Positions 20,201-27,618 of a stretch of DNA of 64,000 bases are shown here, one piece after another. Source of the DNA: Stenotrophomonas tumulicola (lineage in GTDB: Bacteria; Pseudomonadota; Gammaproteobacteria; Xanthomonadales; Xanthomonadaceae); contig NZ_JACGXS010000007.1 in NCBI RefSeq assembly GCF_014117215.1, forward strand, positions 1-64,000, in the 5' to 3' direction. Under the pieces are notes generated by a model. It was not told where the DNA came from and ran no database searches. It saw only the letters and a list, made by a program, of their open reading frames with translations. Each line of letters begins with the position of its first letter. Within the stretch, counting starts at the first letter, position 1. The translations under genes and the position numbers were made by a program.

Positions 20201-22429
20201 GCCGGCCAGGGCAGCCTGGCCACTGGCACCAACAGCGTGGCCGTCGGTGGCACGCTGGGCGGGCTGTTCGCCACCGAAGCATCTGGAAATTACTCCACCG
20301 CCGTCGGTGGTGGTGCCTGGTCGCCGGGCGTGAACAGTACCGCGCTGGGCAATGCAGCCATTTCCGAAGGCCTCAACAGCGTGGCGCTGGGTGCCGATTC
20401 GATTGCCGAACGCGATGACAGCGTGTCGGTCGGCAGTGCCGGCGCTGAGCGCCAGATCACCAACGTGGCCGCCGGTACCGAGGGCACCGATGCGGTGAAC
20501 CTGGACCAGCTCAACGCGGCGACGGCGGCAGGGGAGAACGCCAGCAAGTACTTCCAGGCCAGCGGCAGCGATGACAGCGACGCCGGCGCATACGTGGAAG
20601 GCGACAACGCCCTGGCGGCCGGCGAGGCCAGCAATGCGATCGGCGATGGTGCGGTAGCGTTGGGCAGCGGTGCCACCTCGATTGGCAGCAATGCGGCGGC
20701 GGTTGGCTTCAACGCGCTGGCCGCTGCGGAAAATGCCACCGCCAATGGCGCCAATGCGCAGGCCGTGGCCGCCAATGCCACCGCCAGCGGCGCCAGTGCG
20801 CTGGCCAATGGCGAGTACGCAACGGCCACGGGTGCGGAGAGCGTGGCATCCGGCGAGCAGGGTTCGGCCTACGGTGCCGCAAGCGTGGCCAGCGGCGATG
20901 GCAGTACCGCCGCGGGTGCATTGGCGGATGCCAGCGGCGTGGAGGCGGTCGCGGTCGGCTACTTCAGCAATGCAGCTGGCGATGCAGCGACTGCAGTCGG
21001 TGCGGAAAGCTCGGCCGATGGCAGTATCGCGGCGGCGCTGGGCTTCCGCGCGGAGGCCAGCGGGGACTTCAGCACGGCTGTCGGTGGCCTGGCCGAGGCC
21101 ACGGCCTTCAACGCCACCGCGGTCGGCAATTCGGCGGTCGCCTCGGGATCCGGCTCGCTGGCACTGGGCGGTGATGCGGTGGCCAGCGGTGCCCGCAGCG
21201 TGGCACTGGGTGCGGGCTCCCAGGCGCTTGAGGCCAACGTGGTGTCGGTGGGCGGCGGTGCCGGCGGCAGTGCGCCTGCCACGCGCCGTATCGTCAACGT
21301 CGCCGAGGGACGCTTGACGGCGGACAGCACCGATGCGGTGACCGGCTCGCAGCTGACGGTGACCAACCAGCGTGTCGGTGCAGTGGAAAACCGGGTCAGC
21401 GACATCGACACCCGGATCGGCAGCATCGAGGTCACCAGTTCGAATTCGCTGGCCTACGACGACAGCGATCGTGGCCGGCTGACCCTGTCGGGAGACCAGG
21501 GCACCACGATCGACAACGTCGCCAGCGGCAGCATCGCCAGCGGCAGCCGCCAGGCGGTCAATGGTGACCAGTTGTTCCAGTCGCTCAGCAATGCCGCCAG
21601 CATGCTCGGTGGCGGCGCCAGCGTGGGCCTGCAGGGTGTGTTCGTCGCGCCCAACTACGTGATCCAGGGCAACACCTACAACAACGTCGGTGATGCGTTG
21701 AGCGCGCTGGATACACGGGTATCTTCGCTGGGCCAGAGCCTGGCCTCCGGCTCCCCCGTCAGCACCACGCCCACGCCCACGCCGGCTGCCGGCGGCGGCT
21801 CGGGGCCGTCTACCGCGGGTGCCGGAAGCCTGCCGGCGACCGTCCCCGCTGCCGATGCCAGCCCTGCAGCGGTGGTGGGCCAGGGTGCGGTCGCCAGCGG
21901 CGCCGGTGCCACCGCAATTGGCCTGGGTGCCACCGCATCGGGCGACAATTCGGTGGCGCTGGGCCAGGGCTCGGTGGCCGACCGTGCCAACACCGTTTCG
22001 GTGGGCAGCACCGGCAACGAGCGCCAGGTCACCAACGTGGCGGCGGGTACCGAGGCTACCGATGCGGTCAACAAGGACCAGCTGGACCAGGGCGTGGCTA
22101 GTGCCAACAGCTATACCGATACGCGTTTCTCCACCCTGTCCGACAGCTTCGACGTGTTCAAGGGCGAGATCGACGGCAAGCTGCGCCACATGGACCGCCG
22201 CATCGACCGCCAGGGCGCGATGAGCTCGGCGATGCTCAACATGGCCACCAGTGCTGCCGGTATCCGCACGCAGAACCGGGTGGGTGTCGGTGTCGGTTTC
22301 CAGGGGGGCGAATCGGCGCTGTCGCTGGGTTACCAGCGTGCCATCAGCGATCGCGCCACGGTGACCTTCGGTGGCGCATTCAGCGGTGACGACAGTTCGG
22401 TCGGCATGGGTGCCGGTTTCGGCTGGTAA
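14258..22429 (+). CDS. Giant trimeric autotransporter adhesin (YadA-like)
   Basis: This encodes a 2723-aa surface adhesin that should trimerise and insert its own C terminus in the outer membrane. ATG at 14258 follows AGGAG and begins an extended signal peptide (MNRIYRKVWNKALGQMVVAS), cleaved near residue 65 after QAHA. The passenger is YadA-like head repeats of the form S.A.G.....G..S.A.G, interrupted by seven neck modules with NVAAGTEGTDAVNLDQL. Near the C terminus come a stalk segment, a Pro/Thr-rich linker (about 2496-2540), a short second head, a last neck, a coiled coil (GEIDGKLRHMDRRIDRQ) and the four-strand YadA anchor ending in GFGW. The terminal aromatic residue fits Bam recognition. 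Large blocks of the gene are near-identical copies. It stands alone, with its own promoter region. Confidence 0.95.
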   Translation: MNRIYRKVWNKALGQMVVASELATSDQPGTVIDKRRRNGSAPVLVGASLALALGWAAGMPQAHAQSVAVGGNETCERVDGSLVECAVAGNARTNGINAIAVGASSEANGMFAVAIGSNSVASASLAAAFGGGAQATGLGSSALGAGSIASASNSVALGVDSVADRADTVSVGHAGSERQVTNVAAGTEGTDAVNLDQLDEVAAVADNTAKYFQATGSDDSDAGAFAAGANATAIGEASNALADGSTALGGGAAAVADNATAVGFNALAAGQNSAAFGNNAQASGPGSVAVGGVAVDENGDPLITSGGVAVDTGATSAGVGGTAVGASSVASGFASSSYGVGAYAEGAQSSAFGAVSNAIGDYSTAIGTQTVATGTSSTAIGGPADLFPGLGFFVQTQASGESATAVGAGAIASGDLSLAGGTLSEAAGEQSTALGFFAYAPGEGASALGAQTWASGELSTAVGYYSTARGDNSVALGANSVADRADTVSVGGAGSERQVTNVAAGTEGTDAVNLDQLDEVAAVADNTAKYFQATGSDDSDAGAFAAGANATAIGEASNALADGSTALGSGATAVADNATAVGFNALAAGQNSAAFGNNAQASGPGSVAVGGVAVDENGDPLITNGGVAVDTGATSAGVGGTAVGASSVASGFAASSYGVGAYAEGAQSSAFGAVSNAIGDFSTAVGTQSAAVGAGSVAVGASSEATGAYSTATGQGSLATGSNSVAVGGALFGILATEASGDYSTAVGGAAWSPGANSTALGNAAESRGANSVALGADSIATRADSVSVGNAGFQRQVTNVAAGTEGTDAVNLDQLDEVAAVADNTAKYFQAQPETGTDVGAWAEGEGALAAGSASNAIGAGAVAQGAGAAAFGDDSVALGRNTSADGDGSIAIGGLGQAYDEYNSPIVDGDGNAVLTGTSASAGSTAIGNAALATGVTSAAFGAAAQATGDNSLAAGNKSRAVGSYSVALGDNAFASSAESTAVGGYSWATAEGATAFGSSAWATASNASAFGPAAWASATGATSIGYNSWANGNSSTAVGRGAFGYGDYSIALGYQALGNEINTISVGTNSEALAESAIALGAGSSAQGANSVALGAGSEAVREYSVSVGSEGAERQVTNVAAGTEGTDAVNLDQLNAVAAAGETTSRYFQASGSEDSDAGAYVEGDNALAAGEASNAIGDGAVALGSGATSIGTNAAAIGFNALAAAANATANGANAQATGEYATATGAESEASGEQSAAYGAASVASGAGSTATGVLSEASGEEAVAVGYFSTADGSGATAVGAESVAIGTSAASFGFGAEATQSYSTAVGGFAQASAFNATAVGNTATASGSSSVALGSDSLASGAYSTATGQGSLATGNNSVAVGGALFGLLATEASGDYSTAVGGGAWSPGVNSTALGNAATSSGDNSVALGADSVADRDDSVSVGRAGSERQVTNVAAGTEGTDAVNLDQLDEVAAVADNTAKYFQATGSDDSDAGAFAAGANATAIGEASNALADGSTALGSGATAVADNATAVGFNALAAGQNSAAFGNNAQASGPGSVAVGGVAVDENGDPLITNGGVAVDTGATSAGVGGTAVGASSVASGFAASSYGVGAYAEGAQSSAFGAVSNAIGDYSTAIGTQTVATGTSSTAIGGPVDLIPGLGFFISTEASGEAATAVGAGAYASGDNSTAVGTLGFATGEDSTAVGYFSSAEAGNSVALGANSVADRADTVSVGGAGSERQVTNVAAGTEGTDAVNLDQLNAVAAVGENTSRYFQASGSEDSDAGAYVEGDNALAAGEASNAIGDGAIALGSGATALGTNAAAVGFNALAAAENATASGFNAQAVAANATASGANALANGEYATATGSESEASGEQSAAYGAASVASGAGSTASGVLSEASGEEAVAVGYFSTADGSGATAVGAESVAIGTTAASFGFAAEATAGYSTAIGGYADASAFNATALGSFANASGANSLALGGDSVASGAYSTAAGQGSLATGTNSVAVGGTLGGLFATEASGNYSTAVGGGAWSPGVNSTALGNAAISEGLNSVALGADSIAERDDSVSVGSAGAERQITNVAAGTEGTDAVNLDQLNAATAAGENASKYFQASGSDDSDAGAYVEGDNALAAGEASNAIGDGAVALGSGATSIGSNAAAVGFNALAAAENATANGANAQAVAANATASGASALANGEYATATGAESVASGEQGSAYGAASVASGDGSTAAGALADASGVEAVAVGYFSNAAGDAATAVGAESSADGSIAAALGFRAEASGDFSTAVGGLAEATAFNATAVGNSAVASGSGSLALGGDAVASGARSVALGAGSQALEANVVSVGGGAGGSAPATRRIVNVAEGRLTADSTDAVTGSQLTVTNQRVGAVENRVSDIDTRIGSIEVTSSNSLAYDDSDRGRLTLSGDQGTTIDNVASGSIASGSRQAVNGDQLFQSLSNAASMLGGGASVGLQGVFVAPNYVIQGNTYNNVGDALSALDTRVSSLGQSLASGSPVSTTPTPTPAAGGGSGPSTAGAGSLPATVPAADASPAAVVGQGAVASGAGATAIGLGATASGDNSVALGQGSVADRANTVSVGSTGNERQVTNVAAGTEATDAVNKDQLDQGVASANSYTDTRFSTLSDSFDVFKGEIDGKLRHMDRRIDRQGAMSSAMLNMATSAAGIRTQNRVGVGVGFQGGESALSLGYQRAISDRATVTFGGAFSGDDSSVGMGAGFGW
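14741..15411 (+). repeat. Adhesin repeat block A, copy 1
   Basis: This ~670-bp segment codes for a neck module plus a head segment starting at VADRADTVSVG and running to TSSTAIGGP. It recurs almost unchanged at 15698-16325 and 18524-19194. It is in frame in all copies, so recombination between copies would lengthen or shorten the adhesin without breaking it. Confidence 0.85.
15698..16325 (+). repeat. Adhesin repeat block A, copy 2
   Basis: The block matches copy 1 with few base changes through SSAFGAVSNAIGD, then diverges about 45 bases earlier than copies 1 and 3. It starts 957 bases after copy 1. Confidence 0.85.
17671..18479 (+). repeat. Adhesin repeat block B, copy 1
   Basis: This ~810-bp block begins in the neck at LNAVAAAGE and runs through a head segment (GDNALAAGEASNAIGDGAVAL) to SPGVNSTALGNA. 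It is related to the blocks at 19507 and 20511. Small insertions of one head repeat distinguish the copies. Confidence 0.75.
18524..19194 (+). repeat. Adhesin repeat block A, copy 3
   Basis: The block is nearly identical to copy 1, including its end at the TSSTAIGGP segment that copy 2 lacks. It is separated from copy 2 by one B block. Confidence 0.85.
19507..20354 (+). repeat. Adhesin repeat block B, copy 2
   Basis: The block resembles B copy 1 over its full length and ends at the same SPGVNSTALGNA segment. It carries one extra 14-residue head unit (ATASGFNAQAVAAN region) not found in copy 1. Confidence 0.75.
20511..21160 (+). repeat. Adhesin repeat block B, copy 3
   Basis: The start matches B copies 1 and 2, but the second half is more diverged and the block runs into the final head repeats before the stalk. 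The right boundary is approximate. Confidence 0.65.
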
Positions 22430-22438
22430 CCCACTGCA

Positions 22439-22498
22439 GGTGACGGCCACGGGCCGTCACCACCACCTCCATCCATGTGGCGACCTCCCGGTCGCCAC
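22439..22498. terminator. Two hairpins downstream of the adhesin
   Basis: GGTGACGGCC/GGCCGTCACC (22439-22461) and GTGGCGACC/GGTCGCCAC (22477-22498) form perfect 10- and 9-bp stems right after the adhesin stop. Neither has a T-run. They may slow or end transcription with Rho, or protect the mRNA end. Confidence 0.45.
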
Positions 22499-22617
22499 CC
22501 ACAAGTGAGGCCTGAGGGGGCGGGTCACGGCAACCCTGGCATGGCCGGCCAGGGGTGGTCGCAAGGAAGTAAGGCCGCAGGTTTGGTTCCACCATCGACC
22601 CAGAAGAGGATTTCGAC

Positions 22618-24486
22618 GTGATCAAGAAGCAGAACCTCCGCATCAACGTACTCGCCGCTGCCGTGCTGTCGATGACCGCCGGCATGGGCATGGCGCAGGC
22701 CGCAGACTTCAAAGTCAGCGCGCCACAGAAATCCACCACTGCCCAGCAGCAGGGCGTGGACCGCATCATCGTGAAGTACCACGCCGGCACGGCCGCAGCG
22801 AGGGACAGTTCGGCCAAACTGTCGGTGGTCAATTCCGCCTTTGCCCGCGCGTCGCTGTCTGGCGTCACTGCAAACGCCAACGCACGCGTTGCCGCGTTCA
22901 GCCCGCAGGTCGTACGCAGGCTGGGTGTCGGCGCCGACCTGGTCCACTTGAAGTCGCGCCTGGGCGCTGCGGACCTGGCCAAGGTGCTGGCCGAACTGAA
23001 GGCAGATCCGTCGGTGCAGTACGCCGAAGCGGACGTCAAGCTGCAGCGCGTCGACCTGCGTCCGCGCGAAGTGTCGCCGCAGCTGGTGCCTGACGACCCG
23101 TACTACGCGCAGTACCAGTGGCACCTGAGCAGTGCCACCGGCGGCATCAACGCGCCGGCTGCCTGGGATGTCGCCCAGGGCGAAGGCGTGGTGGTGGCGG
23201 TGCTGGATACCGGCATCCTGCCCGAGCATCCGGATTTCTCCGGCAACCTGCTGGAAGGCTACGATTTCATCAGCGACGCGGAAACGTCGCGTCGCGCCAC
23301 CGATGACCGCGTGCCGGGCGCGCTGGACCAGGGTGACTGGGTAGAGAACGACAACGAGTGCTATGCCGGTTCGCTGGCCGAAGACAGCTCCTGGCACGGT
23401 ACCCATGTCGCCGGCACCATCGCCGAATCGACCAACAACGGTGTCGGCATGGCCGGCGTGGCGTACAAGGCACGCGTGCTGCCGGTGCGCGTGCTCGGCA
23501 AGTGCGGTGGCTACCTGTCCGATATCGCCGACGCGATCACCTGGGCATCCGGCGGCACCGTGACCGGCATTCCGGCCAACGCCAACCCGGCCGAGGTCAT
23601 CAACATGAGCCTGGGCGGAGGCAGCGCCTGCGACGCGCTGTACCAGGACGCCATCGACGGTGCCGTGTCGCGCGGTACCACCGTGGTGGTGGCTGCCGGC
23701 AACTCGGCCGCCAATGCAGCCAACTTCCGCCCGGCCAGCTGCAACAACGTCGTGGCCGTTGGTGCTGCCCGCATCACCGGTGGCATCGCGTCCTATTCCA
23801 ACTTCGGCGCGGTGGTGGACCTGGCCGGTCCGGGCGGTGGCGGTGGCGTGGATGGCAATCCGGGCGGCTACGTCTGGCAGGCAGGCTACGACGGCGCGAC
23901 CACGCCCACCTCCGGTGCCTATACCTATATGGGCATGGCCGGCACCTCGATGGCTTCGCCACACGTGGCGGCCGTCGCGGCGCTGGTACAGGGCGCAGTG
24001 GCCGACGCCGGCAGGGATCCATTGACTCCGGCGCAGCTGGAAACGCTGCTCAAGCAGACGGCGCGCAACTTCCCGGTAACCATCCCGGCGGGCACGCCGA
24101 TCGGTACCGGCATCGTCGATGCCAAGGCAGCCCTGGACGAGGCGCTGAAGGAGCCGTGCACCGAAGATTGCGGCCCGACCGCGATCCCGCTGACCAACAA
24201 GGTCGCCGTCGCCGGAATCACCGGCGCGGCAGGCAGCGAAGCGCTGTACAGCTTCGAAGCCAGCGCGGGCAAGGTGGTGAGCTTCGTCACCTATGGCGGC
24301 ACCGGCAATGTGTCGATCTATGTAGGCGAAGGCAGCGAGCCGACCACCACTGCGTTCAAGGCCAAGTCCTCGCGCGCGGGCAATGCGGAAACGGTGCGCA
24401 TCACTGCGCCGGTAGCCGGGACCTATTACATCAAGGTTGTCGGTGAAGCCGCATTCACCGGCGTCAGCCTGCTCGCCACGCAGTAA
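22618..24486 (+). CDS. Secreted subtilisin-like serine protease (S8)
   Basis: This encodes a 622-aa extracellular protease, similar in layout to the StmPr1-type proteases of Stenotrophomonas. The GTG at 22618 follows AGAGGA. A signal peptide ends near AQA at 28, and a propeptide of the I9 kind covers about 46-145. The S8 domain has Asp197 (VLDTG), His260 (HGTHVAG) and Ser444 (GTSMASPH). A C-terminal pre-peptidase domain (PPC) spans about 525-622 and is often removed after secretion. Proteases of this kind are exported by the Xps type II system in Stenotrophomonas, and that operon follows directly, after a terminator. Cys pairs (248/296 and 338/375) could form disulfides. Confidence 0.94.
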   Translation: MIKKQNLRINVLAAAVLSMTAGMGMAQAADFKVSAPQKSTTAQQQGVDRIIVKYHAGTAAARDSSAKLSVVNSAFARASLSGVTANANARVAAFSPQVVRRLGVGADLVHLKSRLGAADLAKVLAELKADPSVQYAEADVKLQRVDLRPREVSPQLVPDDPYYAQYQWHLSSATGGINAPAAWDVAQGEGVVVAVLDTGILPEHPDFSGNLLEGYDFISDAETSRRATDDRVPGALDQGDWVENDNECYAGSLAEDSSWHGTHVAGTIAESTNNGVGMAGVAYKARVLPVRVLGKCGGYLSDIADAITWASGGTVTGIPANANPAEVINMSLGGGSACDALYQDAIDGAVSRGTTVVVAAGNSAANAANFRPASCNNVVAVGAARITGGIASYSNFGAVVDLAGPGGGGGVDGNPGGYVWQAGYDGATTPTSGAYTYMGMAGTSMASPHVAAVAALVQGAVADAGRDPLTPAQLETLLKQTARNFPVTIPAGTPIGTGIVDAKAALDEALKEPCTEDCGPTAIPLTNKVAVAGITGAAGSEALYSFEASAGKVVSFVTYGGTGNVSIYVGEGSEPTTTAFKAKSSRAGNAETVRITAPVAGTYYIKVVGEAAFTGVSLLATQ

Positions 24487-24505
24487 GTCCGCTACCTGGA
24501 AGAGG

Positions 24506-24536
24506 GGCCCGCCAGCACCTGCTGGCGGGCCTTTTT
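24506..24536 (+). terminator. Rho-independent terminator of the protease gene
   Basis: GGCCCGCCAGCA pairs with TGCTGGCGGGCC to form an almost uninterrupted 12-bp stem, followed by five T. It lies 19 bases after the protease stop codon and separates it from the secretion operon. Confidence 0.92.
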
Positions 24537-24624
24537 GTTTGGATCCGTCGCATTTTTCGCCCTTGGAGCGGCTGTGGGCAATGGCTAACTGCTACAGTCT
24601 GGACACCTGCAGACGAGGCTGTTT

Positions 24625-26349
24625 GTGAACGCGGTTGCTGAACCTGCCAACCTGGGCAATGCCGAAGCGCCCTTGATTGCCGCGCTGCTGGCGCGCGGGC
24701 GATTGAAGGAGACCGACCTGGGCCGTGCACGCACGCTGCATGCCGAATCCGGCGGCAGCCTGATGTCGCTGCTGGTCCGGTTGGGGCTGGTGTCCGAGCG
24801 CGACCAGGCGCAGATCAGCGCCGACGTGCTGGGCTTGCCACTGCTGGACGCACGGCAGATGCCGGAAACACCGCCGCCGTCATTGGCAGATGCGCTGCCG
24901 GTGTCGCTGCGTTTCCTCAAGCAGTTCCATGTCTGTCCCATCGCGCTGGATGAAAGCGGGCTGCTGCTGTGGCAGGCCGATGTGCATGATCCGTATCCCT
25001 GCCAGGCCATCGCATTGGCGATGGGCGTGGCGGTACATCCGCGCGTGGGCCAGCGATCGGAAATCGATGACCAGATCGAGCGTTGGTTCGGCCAGGGACG
25101 CAGTGCCATGGGGGCCATCGTCGAGACCGCCGACGGCGAGGGCGCCGCCGTGGACGATATCGAACACCTGCGCGATCTCGCTTCCGAAGCGCCGGTGATC
25201 CGGCTGGTGAACCTGGTGATCCAGCGTGCGGTGGAGCTGCGCGCCTCGGATATCCATGTCGAGCCGTTCGAGAACCGGCTGAAGGTGCGTTATCGGGTAG
25301 ATGGCGTACTGGTGGAAGGCGAGAGCCCTCCGGCCAACCTGACCGCCGCGGTGATCAGCCGCATCAAGATCATGGCGCGGTTGAACATCGCCGAACGCCG
25401 GCTGCCGCAGGATGGCCGCATCATGCTGCGGGTGCAGGGCAAGGAACTTGACCTGCGGGTCAGCACGGTGCCCACCGCGCATGGCGAAAGCGTGGTGATG
25501 CGCCTGCTTGACCGCGAGACGGTGGTATTCGACTTCCACCGGCTTGGCTTCACCGATGAGTTCCTGCCCGCCTTCCGCAGGGTGCTCGAACAGCCGCACG
25601 GCATCCTGCTGGTGACCGGGCCGACCGGCTCGGGCAAGACCACCACGCTGTACACCGCGCTGAGCCAGCTCAACACCGCCGACGTCAAGATCATCACGGT
25701 CGAAGACCCGGTGGAGTACCAGATCGAAGGCATCAACCAGATCCAGGCCAAGCCGCAGATCGGGCTGGATTTCGCCAATGCCCTGCGCAGCATCGTGCGC
25801 CAGGATCCGGACATCATCATGATCGGCGAAATGCGCGACCTGGAAACCGCGCGCATCGCGATCCAGTCCGCGCTCACCGGCCACCTGGTGCTGTCCACGC
25901 TGCATACCAACAACGCAGCCGGTGGCATCACCCGCCTGCTGGACATGGGGGTGGAGGATTACCTGCTGACCTCCACCATCAACGGCATCCTGGCCCAGCG
26001 CCTGGTGCGGCGGCTGGAACCCACCCACGCAGAGCGCTACGAGGCCTCGCCCGAAGAGATCGAACGGTTCGACCTGCGCCGCCTGCAGCCGCAGGGAACC
26101 ATCCACCTGTTCCGGCCGCGGCCCTCGGCGCTGTCCCCGACCGGCTACCTGGGCCGCACCACCATCGTCGAATTCCTGGTGATGGACGACGAGCTGCGCA
26201 GGGCGGTGATGCGTCGCGACGGCATGGGCGAAATCGAGCGCATCGCCCGCAGCGGTGGCATGCGCACCATGTATGAAGATGGCCTGCTGAAGGCGCTGGC
26301 CGGCCAGACCACGCTTGAAGAGGTGCTGCGCACCACCGAGGAAAGCTGA
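24625..26349 (+). CDS. gspE: Type II secretion ATPase GspE/XpsE
   Basis: This is the cytoplasmic hexameric ATPase that drives pseudopilus assembly and docks to GspL. It has 574 aa from a GTG start. The N-terminal domain (about 1-160) binds GspL. The core has Walker A GPTGSGKTTT at about 332-341, an Asp box (IITVEDPVEYQ), Walker B-like MIGEMRD near 398 and a His box (STLHTNNAAG). The C-terminal region, where the typical enzyme has a four-Cys zinc module, contains no Cys at all. It opens an eleven-gene operon. An extended -10-like TGCTACAGT at 24590-24598 may be the promoter. Confidence 0.94.
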   Translation: MNAVAEPANLGNAEAPLIAALLARGRLKETDLGRARTLHAESGGSLMSLLVRLGLVSERDQAQISADVLGLPLLDARQMPETPPPSLADALPVSLRFLKQFHVCPIALDESGLLLWQADVHDPYPCQAIALAMGVAVHPRVGQRSEIDDQIERWFGQGRSAMGAIVETADGEGAAVDDIEHLRDLASEAPVIRLVNLVIQRAVELRASDIHVEPFENRLKVRYRVDGVLVEGESPPANLTAAVISRIKIMARLNIAERRLPQDGRIMLRVQGKELDLRVSTVPTAHGESVVMRLLDRETVVFDFHRLGFTDEFLPAFRRVLEQPHGILLVTGPTGSGKTTTLYTALSQLNTADVKIITVEDPVEYQIEGINQIQAKPQIGLDFANALRSIVRQDPDIIMIGEMRDLETARIAIQSALTGHLVLSTLHTNNAAGGITRLLDMGVEDYLLTSTINGILAQRLVRRLEPTHAERYEASPEEIERFDLRRLQPQGTIHLFRPRPSALSPTGYLGRTTIVEFLVMDDELRRAVMRRDGMGEIERIARSGGMRTMYEDGLLKALAGQTTLEEVLRTTEES

Positions 26350-26351
26350 GC

Positions 26352-27572
26352 ATGCCGGTGTACCGCTACAAGGCGTTGGACGCACACGGCGAAGTGGTGG
26401 ACGGCCAGATGGAGGCGCCGAGCCAGGCCGAGCTGGTGGTCCGCCTGCAGGAGCAGGGGCATCTGCCGATGGACACCCGGCTGGCCAGCGAGGGCGGCCT
26501 GGACGGCAGCCGGTGGCGCAACCTGTTCAAGCCGCGGCCCTTCCAGGGCGCGGCGCTGCTGCAGTTCACCCAGCAGCTGTCCACCCTGCTGGGTGCGGGC
26601 CAACCGCTGGATCGCGCGCTGACCATCCTGTTGAGCCTGCCTGAAGACGAACGCTCGCGGCGCGTGGTCAACGAAATCCGCGACACCGTCCGCGGTGGCG
26701 CGGCATTGTCCACCGCGTTGGAGCGCCAGCACGGATTGTTCTCGCGCCTGTACGTCAACATGGTGCGCGCAGGCGAGGCCGGCGGCAGCCTGCACGATAC
26801 GCTGCAACGGCTGGCTGATTACCTCGAACGCAGCCGCGCGCTGCAGGGCAGGGTGGTCAATGCATTGATCTATCCGGCTATCCTGCTGGTGGTGGTGGGC
26901 GGCGCGCTGCTGTTCCTGCTCGGTTACGTGGTGCCGCAGTTCGCACAGATGTACGAAAGCCTCGACGTGGAGCTGCCCTGGTTCACCCAGTGGGTGCTGC
27001 AGGTTGGCTTGCTGGTACGCGATGGCTGGATCTTCTTCATCGTGGTGCCGGCGGTGCTGGCATGGTTGCTGGAACGCAAGGCGCGGCAACCCGCTTTCCG
27101 CCTGGCGCTGGATGGCTGGCTGCTGCGGCGCAAGGGTATTGGAACCCTGCTGGGCAAGCTGGAAGCGGCACGCCTGGCGCGCACCCTGGGTACGCTGCTG
27201 CGCAATGGCGTGCCCTTGCTGGCGGCACTGGGCATTGCCCGCAACGTGCTGGGCAACCGTGCGCTGGCCGCCGACGTGGATGCCGCCAGCGAGGAAGTCA
27301 AGAACGGCAATGGGCTGTCGGCGGCGCTCGGGCGCGGCAAGCGTTTCCCGCGGTTGGCCCTGCAGATGATCCAGGTCGGCGAAGAATCCGGCGCCTTGGA
27401 TGGCATGCTGATGAAAACGGCGGATACCTTCGAGCAGGAAACCGCGCGCAGCATCGACCGGTTGCTGTCGGCGATGGTACCGGCGATCACGCTGGTGCTG
27501 GCGTCGGTGGTCGGCCTGGTGATCATCGCCGTGCTGGTGCCGATGTATGACCTCACCAATGCCATCGGTTGA
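26352..27572 (+). CDS. gspF: Type II secretion inner-membrane protein GspF/XpsF
   Basis: This is the polytopic platform protein that works with the ATPase to extract pseudopilins. It has 406 aa with two repeated T2SSF domains (about 70-195 and 275-400) and membrane segments near 175-195 (LLVVVGGALLFLLGYVV), 215-245 and 375-400. Characteristic GEAGGSL and GEESGAL motifs are seen. It starts two bases after the gspE stop, so it is translationally coupled. Confidence 0.94.
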   Translation: MPVYRYKALDAHGEVVDGQMEAPSQAELVVRLQEQGHLPMDTRLASEGGLDGSRWRNLFKPRPFQGAALLQFTQQLSTLLGAGQPLDRALTILLSLPEDERSRRVVNEIRDTVRGGAALSTALERQHGLFSRLYVNMVRAGEAGGSLHDTLQRLADYLERSRALQGRVVNALIYPAILLVVVGGALLFLLGYVVPQFAQMYESLDVELPWFTQWVLQVGLLVRDGWIFFIVVPAVLAWLLERKARQPAFRLALDGWLLRRKGIGTLLGKLEAARLARTLGTLLRNGVPLLAALGIARNVLGNRALAADVDAASEEVKNGNGLSAALGRGKRFPRLALQMIQVGEESGALDGMLMKTADTFEQETARSIDRLLSAMVPAITLVLASVVGLVIIAVLVPMYDLTNAIG

Positions 27573-27618
27573 CGATGCCCATCCCCTCCATGCTTTTCCA
27601 GACACAGGAACGCTGCTG

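Noticed and set aside
14741-21160. Regular repeats that could suggest a CRISPR array
   Set aside because: The repeats are long, in frame and coding for adhesin modules; there are no short direct repeats with unique spacers and no cas genes.
16475-22450. A 1991-codon open frame antisense to the adhesin
   Set aside because: It mirrors the repetitive GC-rich adhesin codons; its translation is low-complexity Gly/Arg/Ala with no domain, start signal or promoter. The plus strand has signal peptide, necks and anchor.
22525-23964. A 479-codon open frame antisense to the protease
   Set aside because: The protease has a complete catalytic triad and signal peptide on the plus strand; the antisense product has no recognisable features.
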